Assembly (NCBI RefSeq): GCF_003584135.1
Contig: NZ_QXFI01000006.1
Coordinates: 61,001-125,000, forward strand
DNA: 64,000 bases
Direction: 5' to 3'
DNA from: Flagellimonas pelagia
Lineage (GTDB): Bacteria; Bacteroidota; Bacteroidia; Flavobacteriales; Flavobacteriaceae
Notes under the pieces: model-generated
The model's database searches: none
Told to the model about the DNA's origin: nothing
What the model saw: only the letters and a program-made list of their open reading frames with translations
Shown here: positions 53,067 to 63,002 of the stretch, piece after piece
Position numbering within the stretch: the first letter of the stretch is position 1
Layout: the number at the start of each line of letters is the position of its first letter
Position numbers and translations under genes: made by a program

Positions 53067-53122
53067 TTATCAACAGGTATTTTAAGTTATCAACATTTTA
53101 ATTGTTGAGTACCTGTGGAAAT
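53067..53122. promoter_or_regulatory. DnaA-box-like repeats and hairpin upstream of dnaB
   Basis: TTATCAACA occurs at 53067-53075 and 53087-53095 (20-base period), each one mismatch from the DnaA box TTATCCACA. The complement of 53114-53122 (ATTTCCACA) is a third imperfect match. The same bases form nested inverted repeats: ACAGGTA/TACCTGT (53073-53079 with 53110-53116) and TCAACA/TGTTGA (53090-53095 with 53103-53108). It may be a DnaA-controlled promoter region of dnaB or an origin-like segment. Confidence 0.4.
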
Positions 53123-53162
53123 CGCTTCTATCATTATTAAAGTTAACTAAAGGTTAATTAGC

Positions 53163-53170
53163 TACTTTCG
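53163..53170 (+). promoter_or_regulatory. possible -7 element of dnaB
   Basis: TACTTTCG differs by one base from TAnnTTTG and lies only 5 bases before the ATG, so a transcript from it would be nearly leaderless. Confidence 0.35.
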
Positions 53171-53175
53171 CATTC

Positions 53176-54723
53176 ATGGATAAGCCTAGCCCCGTAGTCG
53201 GACATCGAGTGGACAAATCCACTCTGATAAGCCTTGAAAAAGGCAAAATACCTCCACAAGCAGTTGATTTAGAGGAGGTTGTATTGGGTGCTATGATGAT
53301 TGACAAGAAAGGGGTAGATGAAGTAATAGATATCCTACATCCTGATGTCTTTTACAAAGATGCCCATAAATACATCTACGAGGCTATCTTCAAATTGTTC
53401 GAATCCTCTGAACCAGTGGATTTATTAACCGTTTCCTCGCAATTAAAGAAGGATGGTAAGCTCGAAGCTGTTGGAGGGGATTTTTATTTGATAAAACTCA
53501 CCCAAAAAGTGGCTTCTTCCGCGCATATCGAGTTCCATGCCCGGATTATTCTACAAAAATATATTCAGCGGAGCCTTATCAAGATTTCAAACGAAATCAT
53601 TGAGGATGCCTATAGCGATTCCGCAGACGTTTTTGATCTTTTGGACACTGCGGAAGCCAAATTATACGAGGTAACCCAAGGTAATTTGAAACGCTCTGCA
53701 GAGACGGCTCAAAATTTGGTGATCCAGGCCAAAAAGAAGATTGAGGAAATTTCCAATAAGGAAGGGCTCAGCGGAATTCCATCCGGTTTTGACAAATTAG
53801 ATCGTTTAACCTCAGGATGGCAACCCAGTGATTTGGTCATTGTGGCGGCCAGACCAGGTATGGGTAAAACGGCCTTGACCTTGTCCATGGCACGTAACAT
53901 TGCCGTGAATTCGGATATTCCGGTTGCTTTCTTTTCTTTGGAGATGTCCTCGGTACAGTTGATTACCCGTTTGATTTCCTCCGAAACCGGTCTTTCTTCT
54001 GAAAAATTAAGGACAGGTAAACTCGAAAAACACGAATGGGAACAATTGAACGTAAAGGTGAAGGCTTTGGAAAAAGCACCCTTGTTCATTGATGATACCC
54101 CTTCGCTTTCCATTTTTGACCTGCGGGCCAAGGCACGCCGATTGGCATCACAGCATAAGATCAGGCTCATCATCATCGATTATTTGCAGTTGATGACGGC
54201 AGGAGGGAGCCAAAAAGGAGGGAACCGTGAACAGGAGATTTCTACCATTTCCCGAAACCTGAAGGCATTGGCTAAAGAATTGGATGTACCAGTTATTGCT
54301 CTTTCACAGCTTTCCAGGGCGGTGGAGACCCGTGGGGGTAGCAAGCGCCCCATACTTTCAGACCTTAGGGAATCTGGGGCCATTGAGCAGGATGCCGATA
54401 TTGTTTCGTTCATCTACAGGCCAGAATACTATAAAATTGACGAGTGGGACGATGAGGAGCGCACCCCGACCCAAGGTCAAGCAGAGTTTATTGTGGCCAA
54501 GCACCGTAACGGTGGTTTGGATAATATTAGGTTAAAATTTGTGGGTGCTCTGGGTAAATTTGATAACTTGGATGACTTTGATTCCCCATTCGAATTCCAA
54601 TCGAAGATGAATGCGGATGAGGAAAATCCCTTTGCAACGCCAAAATTCCCTAGTGCGGACGAAGCTTTTGGCAGCGCAATGAACAGTGACGATGACCCAG
54701 ATGATAACGACGTGCCGTTCTAA
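53176..54723 (+). CDS. dnaB: replicative DNA helicase DnaB
   Basis: A 515-residue hexameric helicase of the replication fork. The N-terminal domain covers about 20-125 (QAVDLEEVVLGAMMIDKKGVDEV), a linker helix follows, and the RecA-like motor spans about 185-465 with Walker A ARPGMGKTAL, FFSLEMSS, the Walker B-type IIIDYLQLMT, SQLSRAVETR and DLRESGAIEQDADIV. The C-terminal tail is acidic (SDDDPDDNDVPF), a feature of many Bacteroidota DnaB proteins. The gene that follows begins inside or just after this acidic tail. Confidence 0.97.
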   Translation: MDKPSPVVGHRVDKSTLISLEKGKIPPQAVDLEEVVLGAMMIDKKGVDEVIDILHPDVFYKDAHKYIYEAIFKLFESSEPVDLLTVSSQLKKDGKLEAVGGDFYLIKLTQKVASSAHIEFHARIILQKYIQRSLIKISNEIIEDAYSDSADVFDLLDTAEAKLYEVTQGNLKRSAETAQNLVIQAKKKIEEISNKEGLSGIPSGFDKLDRLTSGWQPSDLVIVAARPGMGKTALTLSMARNIAVNSDIPVAFFSLEMSSVQLITRLISSETGLSSEKLRTGKLEKHEWEQLNVKVKALEKAPLFIDDTPSLSIFDLRAKARRLASQHKIRLIIIDYLQLMTAGGSQKGGNREQEISTISRNLKALAKELDVPVIALSQLSRAVETRGGSKRPILSDLRESGAIEQDADIVSFIYRPEYYKIDEWDDEERTPTQGQAEFIVAKHRNGGLDNIRLKFVGALGKFDNLDDFDSPFEFQSKMNADEENPFATPKFPSADEAFGSAMNSDDDPDDNDVPF

Positions 54724-54736
54724 AATAGTTCAATTT

Positions 54737-54766
54737 TTGTCATTTCGAGCAAAAGCGCGAAATCTC
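54737..54766. repeat. REP-like palindromic element
   Basis: The palindrome CATTTCGAGC-AAAA-GCGCGAAAT (54741-54763) with flanking TTTTTGT and CTCA has the form of a short interspersed palindrome I associate with flavobacterial intergenic regions (GTCATTTCGAGC...GAAATCTC). It lies between dnaB and the next gene and provides coding sequence for the start of that gene. Confidence 0.6.
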
Positions 54767-56017
54767 ACCATTCTTCTTTTATTTTTCCTGTTTGTTGGCA
54801 AATCCTTCGCTTCCGTTATCCTTATTCCCATGGATGCCGAGGGTCAGGAAAATCATTTAAAAGCTTACGGGATTACCTATTGGGTGCTATCCAAACAGCA
54901 AAAAGTACAATGGTTGCTCAACTATCGGGGTGGTTCTTTTTTGTTGCCCGATGGGGATGCCATACGAAAGGAATGCCAGATTAGGGGCGTTTCATTTGAA
55001 GTGTTGTCAGATGGGCAAGCGGAACAAATTTTGGATGAGATCAGCAGTCCTTCCCAAAACCAAGATGCGGTAATCTTGGAAAAAGCACCCAAAATTGCTG
55101 TGTATTCCCCAAAGGAAAATCAACCTTGGGACGATGCCGTGACCATGGTACTTACCTATGCCGAGATACCCTATACCACTATTTACGACGAAGAAGTGTT
55201 GGGGGACAAATTGGCCTTGTACGATTGGCTGCACCTGCACCATGAGGATTTTACGGGTCAGTATGGTAGGTTCTATGGACATTATAGAGCAGCTCCATGG
55301 TATATTGAGGCCAAGGAAGAAGCTGAGGCATTGGCCCAAAAATTGGGCTATGCCAAAGTATCCGACGAAAAGTTGGCCGTGGCCCTCAAAATCAGGAACT
55401 ATGTAATCGGAGGTGGCTTTATGTTCGCCATGTGTTCCGCAACGGATAGTTTTGATATAGCACTGGCTGCCGAAAATGTGGATATCTGCGAACCCATGTT
55501 CGATGGTGATCCTTCGGATGCCAATTATCAGGCCAAATTGGATTTTGGGAATACCTTTGCGTTTACCAATTTTATTTTGGAGCGTAACCCCTTGCGTTAT
55601 GAGTTCTCTTCCATCGATATGACCAATAGAAGAGGCAATGTGCCCAAGGAATCCGATTATTTTTCTTTGATGGAATTTTCGGCCAAGTGGGATCCCGTGC
55701 CTACCATGTTAACGCAGAACCATACCAGTTTGGTGAAAGGGTTTATGGGGCAGACTACTGCTTTTGCTAGGGATGAGATAAAACCTACCGTAATGGTGCT
55801 GGGAGAAAACAAGATCAATGGGGAGGCCCGCTATATCCACGGTATCAAAGGAAAAGGTTTCTTTACGTTCTATGGGGGCCATGATCCTGAAGACTACCAA
55901 CACAGGGTAGGGGATCCCAAAACGGAACTGGACCTTCACCCCACATCACCGGGATATCGGTTAATCTTGAACAACGTATTGTTCCCGGCAGCTAGAAAAA
56001 AGAAACAGAAAACTTAA
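54737..56017 (+). CDS. conserved exported protein (often labelled asparagine synthetase B)
   Basis: A protein of about 426 residues with a conserved core beginning ASVILIPMDAEGQENHLKAYG. In databases such Bacteroidota proteins are often called asparagine synthetase B, but I see neither an N-terminal catalytic Cys nor the SGGxDS PP-loop, so that function is unsupported. A hydrophobic signal peptide (LTILLLFFLFVGKSFA) precedes the core. No ATG lies in its normal place: candidates are TTG 54737, giving SFRAKARN as positive n-region, or ATGs at 54686-54701 within dnaB. I chose TTG 54737 for signal-peptide length. The n-region is encoded by a palindromic repeat. Its stop overlaps the convergent HAD gene by 4 bases. 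Confidence 0.8.
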   Translation: MSFRAKARNLTILLLFFLFVGKSFASVILIPMDAEGQENHLKAYGITYWVLSKQQKVQWLLNYRGGSFLLPDGDAIRKECQIRGVSFEVLSDGQAEQILDEISSPSQNQDAVILEKAPKIAVYSPKENQPWDDAVTMVLTYAEIPYTTIYDEEVLGDKLALYDWLHLHHEDFTGQYGRFYGHYRAAPWYIEAKEEAEALAQKLGYAKVSDEKLAVALKIRNYVIGGGFMFAMCSATDSFDIALAAENVDICEPMFDGDPSDANYQAKLDFGNTFAFTNFILERNPLRYEFSSIDMTNRRGNVPKESDYFSLMEFSAKWDPVPTMLTQNHTSLVKGFMGQTTAFARDEIKPTVMVLGENKINGEARYIHGIKGKGFFTFYGGHDPEDYQHRVGDPKTELDLHPTSPGYRLILNNVLFPAARKKKQKT

Positions 56018-56805
56018 AGAAGTTTCTCCAAAACCCGCTCCACGCCAAATTCATTGTTGCTCAATGTTTTGAATTTGGCGGCCTTTAGTACGTTAGGGTG
56101 CGCATTGGCCATGGCAAAGCTGTATTCCGAAAGTTCCAACATTTCCAGATCGTTGTTATAGTCCCCAAAGACCATAACCTCATGGGGTGCTATGTTATGC
56201 TGTTCCATCACTTTCTGCAATGCATACCCTTTGTGTGCGTTCATATCGGAAACATCGACCCAATTGGCGCCCGAAACTTTTACCTTAAGTTCATTTTCAA
56301 GATGTTTAACCGCAGGGTAGATATATTTTTCTGAGCTTTCAAAATGATAAATGGCGATTTTAAGGACCTCTTCGTCCACATTGGCCCGATCCTCCACAAT
56401 CCGGAATTCAGAATAATATTCCTTGAGCATGGTGATGAAAGCATCGGAGTCGCTTCCCACAAATGCGTTGTTTTGGCAACAGAGTACGGGATGTACGTTT
56501 TCCAAAGGAACTAATGTTTCCAGAATTCGGTTTACTTCCGATTTATGTATGGGCGTTGTGAGCAGTACGTTTTCCTGTTGTTTAACAAGGGCCCCATTTT
56601 CTGCTATCACAATGATTTCATCCTTTATGGAGTCCAACTTGTCCACCATACTGTGGTATTGTCTTCCGCTGGCGGCAACAAAGGTGATGTTCCTTTTTTG
56701 TAGCTCTTTGAAAATTTCAAAGAAACGTTGGCTCACCTCGTGATTGGAATTCAACAAAGTGCCATCCATATCGGAAACCACCATTTTTATATGTGATAGG
56801 TCCAT
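56014..56805 (-). CDS. Cof-type HAD-IIB family phosphatase
   Basis: A 263-residue cytoplasmic haloacid-dehalogenase-type hydrolase. Motif I is VVSDMDGTLLNS (Asp nucleophile and acid), motif II is VAASGRQY, the C2b cap is at about 85-185, and motifs III/IV are HKGYALQKVME and MVFGDYNNDLEML. Such enzymes dephosphorylate sugar phosphates, nucleotides or cofactors (for example FMN or PLP). The substrate is unknown. Promoter element TACCTTTG at 56823-56830 (complement). Confidence 0.94.
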   Translation of the reverse strand: MDLSHIKMVVSDMDGTLLNSNHEVSQRFFEIFKELQKRNITFVAASGRQYHSMVDKLDSIKDEIIVIAENGALVKQQENVLLTTPIHKSEVNRILETLVPLENVHPVLCCQNNAFVGSDSDAFITMLKEYYSEFRIVEDRANVDEEVLKIAIYHFESSEKYIYPAVKHLENELKVKVSGANWVDVSDMNAHKGYALQKVMEQHNIAPHEVMVFGDYNNDLEMLELSEYSFAMANAHPNVLKAAKFKTLSNNEFGVERVLEKLL

Positions 56806-56822
56806 GCTAAAAAATTAAGCTG

Positions 56823-56830
56823 CAAAGGTA
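56823..56830 (-). promoter_or_regulatory. -7 element of the HAD phosphatase gene
   Basis: Complement reads TACCTTTG, fitting TAnnTTTG, 18 bases before the ATG. No good -33 TTG at standard distance. Confidence 0.5.
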
Positions 56831-56905
56831 TTCCGTTCCTACCAAAGATTCATGGTCGGTTTGGTAAAGTTTGTATTAATTTCGTACTGAATCAGTGATA
56901 TTACC

Positions 56906-57328
56906 ATGGATTTTTTTCAAAAGGAAATACAACTAAGAACATACAAACGCGGTTTCCATTTAATTACGGATACTGTTTTACAAGCCTTGCCTGAAATCGG
57001 TAAAATTGAAACGGGAATACTGCAGGTGTTCATTAAACATACTTCTGCCAGTTTGACCATTAATGAAAATGCCGATCCAACCGTACGCACGGATTTTGAA
57101 AGCCACATGAACAAAATGGTGCCTGAAAATGCCCCTTATTATGTTCACAATTATGAAGGGCCAGATGATATGCCGGCACATATTAAGGCTTCTTTGATGG
57201 GTGCTTCGGTACAGATTCCCATTTCCCAAGGGCGACTGAACATGGGTATATGGCAGGGTATTTACCTATGTGAGCATAGAAACTATGCCTCTGGAAGAAA
57301 GCTGGTCATCACTGCTTTTGGACAATAA
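56906..57328 (+). CDS. YjbQ family protein (UPF0047, secondary thiamine-phosphate synthase)
   Basis: A 140-residue protein of the YjbQ family: FHLITDTVLQALPEI, GILQVFIKHTSASLTINENADPTVRTD, and IPISQGRLNMGIWQGIYLCEHR with conserved His and Glu residues of the family. E. coli YjbQ has a weak thiamine-phosphate synthase activity; the main role is uncertain. It stands alone. Confidence 0.93.
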   Translation: MDFFQKEIQLRTYKRGFHLITDTVLQALPEIGKIETGILQVFIKHTSASLTINENADPTVRTDFESHMNKMVPENAPYYVHNYEGPDDMPAHIKASLMGASVQIPISQGRLNMGIWQGIYLCEHRNYASGRKLVITAFGQ

Positions 57329-57480
57329 ACAATTGACAATGTGCAATTTTCAATAAACAATTTAAGGAGCTAGATAGGGCAGGGCAACAATCGGTTTGTT
57401 CTTTTTTTTACAGGAAGCAATAAAAACAGAACCATTCGAGCCAATTCGAATAATTCGTGTTGACTTGTTTTAGGCCAATA
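57329..57480. other. intergenic AT-rich stretch after yjbQ
   Basis: No gene is visible. The first 50 bases contain short imperfect repeats around CAATTGACAATGTGCAATT and TCAATAAACAATT. Nothing else stands out before the terminator. Confidence 0.3.
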
Positions 57481-57483
57481 AAT

Positions 57484-57511
57484 AAAAAATCCCGCACTGG
57501 GCGGGATTTTT
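57484..57511. terminator. terminator of the thrS-infC-rpmI-rplT operon
   Basis: AAAATCCCGC (57486-57495) and GCGGGATTTT (57501-57510) with flanking A/T runs on both sides form a bidirectional terminator just after rplT on the minus strand. Confidence 0.9.
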
Positions 57512-57539
57512 AATAAGCGGGGTAAGTTTATATTGATTT

Positions 57540-57884
57540 TTACTTTACTCTTTCCACGATGGCCTTGAAGGCATCAGGATGGTTCATGGCCAAATCCGCA
57601 AGAACTTTTCTGTTAAGTTCGATTCCGTTGGATTTAACTTTCCCCATGAACTGGGAGTAAGACATTCCGTGCATTCTGGCCCCGGCATTGATACGGGTGA
57701 TCCATAGGGAACGGAAGTTACGTTTTTTGGTTTTTCTATCGCGGTAAGCATAAAGCATTGCTTTCTCTACCGCATTTTTGGCCACTGTCCAAACGTTTTT
57801 ACGTCTTCCGAAGTAACCTTTGGCTTGCTTCATCACTTTTTTTCTTCTAGCTCGTGAAGCAACTGAATTAACTGATCTTGGCAT
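57540..57884 (-). CDS. rplT: 50S ribosomal protein L20
   Basis: A 114-residue highly basic protein with the L20 sequence ([59 protein letters not shown]). It is an early assembly protein of the 50S subunit. It follows rpmI by 89 bases in the usual infC-rpmI-rplT order. In other bacteria L20 represses its own operon; no such leader can be demonstrated here. Confidence 0.98.
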   Translation of the reverse strand: MPRSVNSVASRARRKKVMKQAKGYFGRRKNVWTVAKNAVEKAMLYAYRDRKTKKRNFRSLWITRINAGARMHGMSYSQFMGKVKSNGIELNRKVLADLAMNHPDAFKAIVERVK

Positions 57885-57973
57885 AATGTTTCATTTTTTT
57901 GTAGCAGGCGTCCCAAAACGGGAACTTTATGGGCCCAACTCCAGGGTTAATAATTAATGTACCGTTGGAACGA

Positions 57974-58171
57974 TTATTTTAAACGCAATTGTTCCAAAAC
58001 GCTGTTCTCATCCGATGGGTGTACCAATGTGGAATGAGTCAACTTGAGCTTACGCTTTTTAGACTTTTTGGTCAAAATGTGACTCTTAAAAGCGTGCTTT
58101 CTCTTGATTTTACCAGAGCCGGTAAGCTTGAAACGCTTTTTGGCACTGGATTTTGTTTTCATCTTAGGCAT
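57974..58171 (-). CDS. rpmI: 50S ribosomal protein L35
   Basis: A 65-residue basic protein, [20 protein letters not shown]..., matching L35 in length and sequence ([20 protein letters not shown]). Second ribosomal gene of the operon, 51 bases after infC. Confidence 0.97.
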   Translation of the reverse strand: MPKMKTKSSAKKRFKLTGSGKIKRKHAFKSHILTKKSKKRKLKLTHSTLVHPSDENSVLEQLRLK

Positions 58172-58222
58172 TTTCCTAGTTTTTAACTCCGCTTATTATC
58201 CTGGACATCGTCCAGTATTTTT

Positions 58223-58780
58223 TTATTTCTTGTTTGTCTTGGGCGCAATGAACATGGTCATGCGTTTTCCTTCCAATTTTGGCATTTGCTCCACTTTTCC
58301 CCATTCTTCAAGTTCTTGGGCAAGTTTAAGCAACAAAATCTCACCTTGGTCCTTGTAAACGATGGATCTTCCTTTAAAGAACACATAGGCTTTTAGTTTG
58401 GCACCTTCCTTCAAGAATTTTTCCGCATGTCGCTTCTTGAAGTCATAATCATGATCATCCGTCTGTGGACCAAACCTAATTTCCTTGATGACAACCTTGG
58501 TTGCCTTGGCCTTCAGGGCCTTGTCCCTTTTCTTTTGCTCGTAAAGGAACTTTTTGTAATCGATAATCTTACAAACAGGAGGGTTGGCGTTTGGTGAAAT
58601 CTCTACCAAATCCAGTTCCTGTTCGTTGGCCATTTCCATTGCTCTGGCAATGGGGTAAACACCCATCTCCACATTATCTCCCACAAGCCTTACCTCGCGG
58701 GCCTTTATTTTTTCATTGATATTGTGAGGGTTTTTGTTTTCCCTCTGTGGTTGGGGCTTAAATTTTCTTCGTATTGCTAT
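58223..58780 (-). CDS. infC: translation initiation factor IF-3, ATA start codon
   Basis: A 185-residue initiation factor that binds the 30S subunit and checks start codons. No ATG, GTG or TTG stands at the proper place. The conserved N-terminus [20 protein letters not shown] is encoded upstream of the first usual start (GTG 58684) and begins with an ATA codon at 58778-58780. Taking ATA as start gives the expected length; the GTG at 58684 would cut off conserved residues. N-domain ([22 protein letters not shown]), linker, and C-domain ([25 protein letters not shown]) are intact. Rare start codons in infC are known to allow self-regulation by IF-3. It follows thrS by 30 bases. Confidence 0.95.
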   Translation of the reverse strand: MAIRRKFKPQPQRENKNPHNINEKIKAREVRLVGDNVEMGVYPIARAMEMANEQELDLVEISPNANPPVCKIIDYKKFLYEQKKRDKALKAKATKVVIKEIRFGPQTDDHDYDFKKRHAEKFLKEGAKLKAYVFFKGRSIVYKDQGEILLLKLAQELEEWGKVEQMPKLEGKRMTMFIAPKTNKK

Positions 58781-58810
58781 GACGTATACTTTTTAGTTAA
58801 ACTTAATTTT

Positions 58811-60751
58811 TTAGAACGACTTTAAGGTACTATTTATTTCAGTAGATACCAAGTCGGAAAATGAATCGGTGCTCAGGCTTCCCAAATCCTCACCTCCATG
58901 CCTTCTTACCGAAATGGTTCCGGAAGCTTCTTCCTGCTCCCCAACGATAAGCATGAACGGGATTTTCTTCAGTTCGGCCTCACGGATTTTTTTCCCTACC
59001 GTTTCATTCCTGTTATCAATGAGCGCGCGAATTTCGTTATTTTCCAGCGAATTCAAAACTTTTTCGGCATATTTTTCATGTTTCTCGCTGACGGGCAGTA
59101 CTATAGCCTGTACGGGAATCAACCACAACGGGAAGTTTCCTCCGGTGTGTTCCAGCAAAAGTGCCACAAACCGTTCCATGCTGCCAAAAGGTGCACGGTG
59201 GATCATGACCGGGCGGTGAAGCTCGTTGTCACTTCCTTTATAGGTAAGGTCAAAACGTTTGGGTAGGTTGTAATCCACCTGAATAGTTCCCAATTGCCAG
59301 TTACGTCCCAAGGCGTCCTTCACCATAAAGTCCAATTTAGGACCATAAAATGCGGCCTCACCGCTTTCCACTACATAGTTCAATCCTTTTTCTTCCGCAG
59401 CATCGATGATGGCCTGTTCGGCCTTTTCCCAATCCTCCGAGTTCCCAATATATTTTTCAGGATGTTCCAGATCACGGACCGATACCTGTGCCGTAAAATT
59501 GTTGAAGCCTAAAGAATTCAATACATATAAGGTAAGGTCGATTACATTTTTGAACTCATCGTTCAGTTGCTCGTTGGTGCAGAAAATGTGGGCATCATCT
59601 TGGGTGAATCCTCGTACACGGGTAAGACCATGCAATTCGCCACTTTGTTCATATCTATAAACCGTGCCAAATTCGGCATAACGTTTGGGTAAATCTTTAT
59701 AGCTGAACGGATGGCTGTTGTATATCTCACAGTGGTGGGGGCAGTTCATGGGTTTCAACAAAAACTCCTCATCCTCTTTCGGGGTATGGATAGGCTGAAA
59801 ACTATCTGCTCCGTATTTGGCATAATGCCCAGAAGTAACGTATAATTCCTTTTGGCCGATGTGGGGAGTGACCACCATTTCATAACCTGCCTTCTTCTGG
59901 GCCTTCTTTAGGAACTGTTCCAAACGTTCCCTCAAAGCCGCACCTTTAGGTAGCCATAAAGGAAGGCCTTGTCCCACTTTCTGTGAAAAAGTGAAAAGTT
60001 CCAGTTCTTTGCCCAATTTACGATGGTCCCTTTTTTTGGCCTCTTCCAAAAGTTCAAGGTATTCGGTCAACTCTTTTTGTTTTGGAAAAGAGATTCCATA
60101 CACCCGGGTCAATTGCTTGTTCTTTTCATCACCGCGCCAATAGGCACCGGCCACGCTCAACAACTTTATGGCCTTGATGATACCCGTATTTGGGATATGT
60201 CCACCGCGACATAGGTCGGTAAAGGTGCTATGGTCACAAAAAGTAATGGTTCCGTCCTCCAGGTTTTCAATAAGCTCTACCTTATATTCGTTGCCTTGGT
60301 TCTTATAATAGTTAAGGGCATCCGCTTTGGAAACGCTCCTCATTTTATAGTCAAACTTACCACGGGCAATTTCCAAGGCTTTCTTTTCAATTTCTGGCAA
60401 ATCTTTTTCCGAGATGGATTGGTCGCCAAAATCAACATCATAATAGAAGCCGTTGTCAATAGCTGGGCCTATGGTCAGCTTAATGCCGGGGTACAATTCC
60501 TCCAAGGCTTGTGCCACTACGTGTGAGGTGGAATGCCAAAAGGCCTTCTTTCCGGCATCGTCGTTCCATGTATATAAGGTAAGGGAACCGTTTTCGGTAA
60601 GAGGGGTCACCGTCTCCACGGTAGTATCGTTGAATTTGGCCGAAATAACGTTTCGTGCGAATCCTTCACTGATGCTCTTAGCAATATCCATGGGAGTAGT
60701 TCCTTCGGGAACTTTCTTTACCGCGCCGTCTGGCAATGTAATCTCAATCAT
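58811..60751 (-). CDS. thrS: threonyl-tRNA synthetase
   Basis: A 646-residue class II synthetase that charges tRNA-Thr. TGS domain at 1-60, the SAD editing domain (about 65-225, [14 protein letters not shown] with the HxxxH pair and a later Cys in FTDLCRGGH), catalytic core (about 240-535) with zinc ligands in [15 protein letters not shown], motif 2 [23 protein letters not shown], motif 3 [21 protein letters not shown], and the anticodon-binding domain at the C-terminus. Promoter at 60778-60808. First gene of thrS-infC-rpmI-rplT. Confidence 0.98.
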   Translation of the reverse strand: MIEITLPDGAVKKVPEGTTPMDIAKSISEGFARNVISAKFNDTTVETVTPLTENGSLTLYTWNDDAGKKAFWHSTSHVVAQALEELYPGIKLTIGPAIDNGFYYDVDFGDQSISEKDLPEIEKKALEIARGKFDYKMRSVSKADALNYYKNQGNEYKVELIENLEDGTITFCDHSTFTDLCRGGHIPNTGIIKAIKLLSVAGAYWRGDEKNKQLTRVYGISFPKQKELTEYLELLEEAKKRDHRKLGKELELFTFSQKVGQGLPLWLPKGAALRERLEQFLKKAQKKAGYEMVVTPHIGQKELYVTSGHYAKYGADSFQPIHTPKEDEEFLLKPMNCPHHCEIYNSHPFSYKDLPKRYAEFGTVYRYEQSGELHGLTRVRGFTQDDAHIFCTNEQLNDEFKNVIDLTLYVLNSLGFNNFTAQVSVRDLEHPEKYIGNSEDWEKAEQAIIDAAEEKGLNYVVESGEAAFYGPKLDFMVKDALGRNWQLGTIQVDYNLPKRFDLTYKGSDNELHRPVMIHRAPFGSMERFVALLLEHTGGNFPLWLIPVQAIVLPVSEKHEKYAEKVLNSLENNEIRALIDNRNETVGKKIREAELKKIPFMLIVGEQEEASGTISVRRHGGEDLGSLSTDSFSDLVSTEINSTLKSF

Positions 60752-60777
60752 TTAATCCTTATATTATACATGGAGCG

Positions 60778-60808
60778 CAAAGATACTATCTTGAGTTGAT
60801 GCTTACAA
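60778..60808 (-). promoter_or_regulatory. promoter of thrS
   Basis: On the minus strand: TTG (complement of 60806-60808), 20-base spacer, TATCTTTG (complement of 60778-60785), 26 bases before the ATG. A full match to the Bacteroidota consensus. Confidence 0.75.
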
Positions 60809-60956
60809 TAGGGGCGTCATTCATTTAGTAAGTTATGTTCAATCAGTGCGTTATAAAATTCAGTATGCTTTTTTTGGTGGAAATAATATTTTTTTGTACT
60901 TTAAAAGTCTGGTTTTCAGTGAGGTGTAAATTTTTTTAAAAAATATCCGAAAACAT

Positions 60957-60988
60957 TTTGTGGAGTCGGAATAACGTTCTTATATTTG
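60957..60988 (+). promoter_or_regulatory. promoter of the rRNA operon
   Basis: TTTG (60957-60960), 20-base spacer, TATATTTG (60981-60988). It is a full match to the Bacteroidota consensus, about 185 bases upstream of the mature 16S, with a long AT-rich tract upstream (60880-60956) that could act as an UP-like element. Confidence 0.8.
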
Positions 60989-61029
60989 CACCCGCTTAGC
61001 TGATGAGGCAGGGCGTTTTCGAGAGGGGG

Positions 61030-61056
61030 ATTGGTCGGGATGGCCGATTTTTTTTT
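61030..61056 (+). promoter_or_regulatory. terminator-like hairpin in the rRNA leader
   Basis: ATTGGTC (61030-61036) can pair with GGCCGAT (61042-61048) with two G-T wobbles and a 5-base loop, followed by nine T (61048-61056). This is the form of an intrinsic terminator about 40 bases after the promoter, so it may act as an attenuator that rRNA transcription complexes must pass. Confidence 0.5.
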
Positions 61057-61083
61057 CGGGAAAAACAAGAAGAAGTTCATATG

Positions 61084-61139
61084 CATATTGTAACGACAGC
61101 GTAAAGAGAATAAGAACCATTTTGATGCGGGGGCCCGGA
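61084..61139 (+). other. upstream half of the 16S processing stem
   Basis: This stretch is complementary, with small bulges, to 62718-62771 on the other side of the 16S gene (for example CATATTGTAACGACAGC against GCTGTCGTTTTACAATGTG). Such stems are cut by RNase III to release pre-16S rRNA. Confidence 0.8.
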
Positions 61140-61173
61140 TATTTCCGGGTGTCGGACAGACATTCAAGGAAAT

Positions 61174-62692
<1,519 letters not shown>

Positions 62693-62717
62693 TAGAGAAA
62701 GAGACGCCCGGAGGTTG

Positions 62718-62771
62718 TTCGGGCCCCGCACGAGGTGGTCCTTTACCTTTATGCTGTCGTTTTACAATGTG
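62718..62771 (+). other. downstream half of the 16S processing stem
   Basis: Complementary to 61084-61139 upstream of the 16S (TTCGGGCCCCGCA against TGCGGGGGCCCGGA, and ATGCTGTCGTTTTACAATGTG), giving a long interrupted duplex that brackets the 16S rRNA. Confidence 0.8.
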
Positions 62772-62806
62772 TTTTTTGATATACTGGCAAATTTTTAGGC
62801 CAAGAC

Positions 62807-62880
62807 AGTCTCATAGCTCAGCTGGTTAGAGCGCTACACTGATAATGTAGAGGTCGGCAGTTCGAGTCTGCCTGAGACTA
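62807..62880 (+). tRNA. tRNA-Ile (anticodon GAT)
   Basis: A 74-base cloverleaf in the 16S-23S spacer: acceptor AGTCTCA/TGAGACT with discriminator A, D-arm, anticodon loop CTGATAA (GAT at 62841-62843), T-arm GGCAGTTCGAGTCTGCC. The CCA end is not encoded. Confidence 0.98.
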
Positions 62881-62932
62881 CGATGAAAGGTTCATTGAGT
62901 ATTGAAAGGAAATTCTGGAAGTTGAGACACCA

Positions 62933-62996
62933 GTTGTTGGTTCTTGGTTGATGGTTGATGGAAATTACGATCAACGAACAACGAACAACAATCAAC
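62933..62996. repeat. heptad-like simple repeat and imperfect inverted repeat between the spacer tRNAs
   Basis: GGTTGATGGTTGATGG lies on one side (about 62946-62961) and CAACGAACAACGAACAAC on the other (62972-62989), so the two halves can partly pair. The 7-base period is visible in both arms. The element lies between tRNA-Ile and tRNA-Ala, outside any expected processing stem. Confidence 0.55.
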
Positions 62997-63002
62997 TAGA
63001 CT

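Larger units (their letters stand above)
60752..61173. other. divergent control region between thrS and the rRNA operon
   Basis: These 422 bases hold no gene. They contain the minus-strand thrS promoter (60778-60808), the rrn promoter (60957-60988), a terminator-like hairpin in the rRNA leader (61030-61056), and the upstream half of the 16S processing stem (61084-61139). Short frames that cross into the 16S on the minus strand are not real genes. Confidence 0.85.

Noticed and set aside
54737..56017. True asparagine synthetase function for the gene after dnaB
   Set aside because: No N-terminal catalytic Cys after a start Met and no SGGxDS ATP-binding loop; the protein appears exported.
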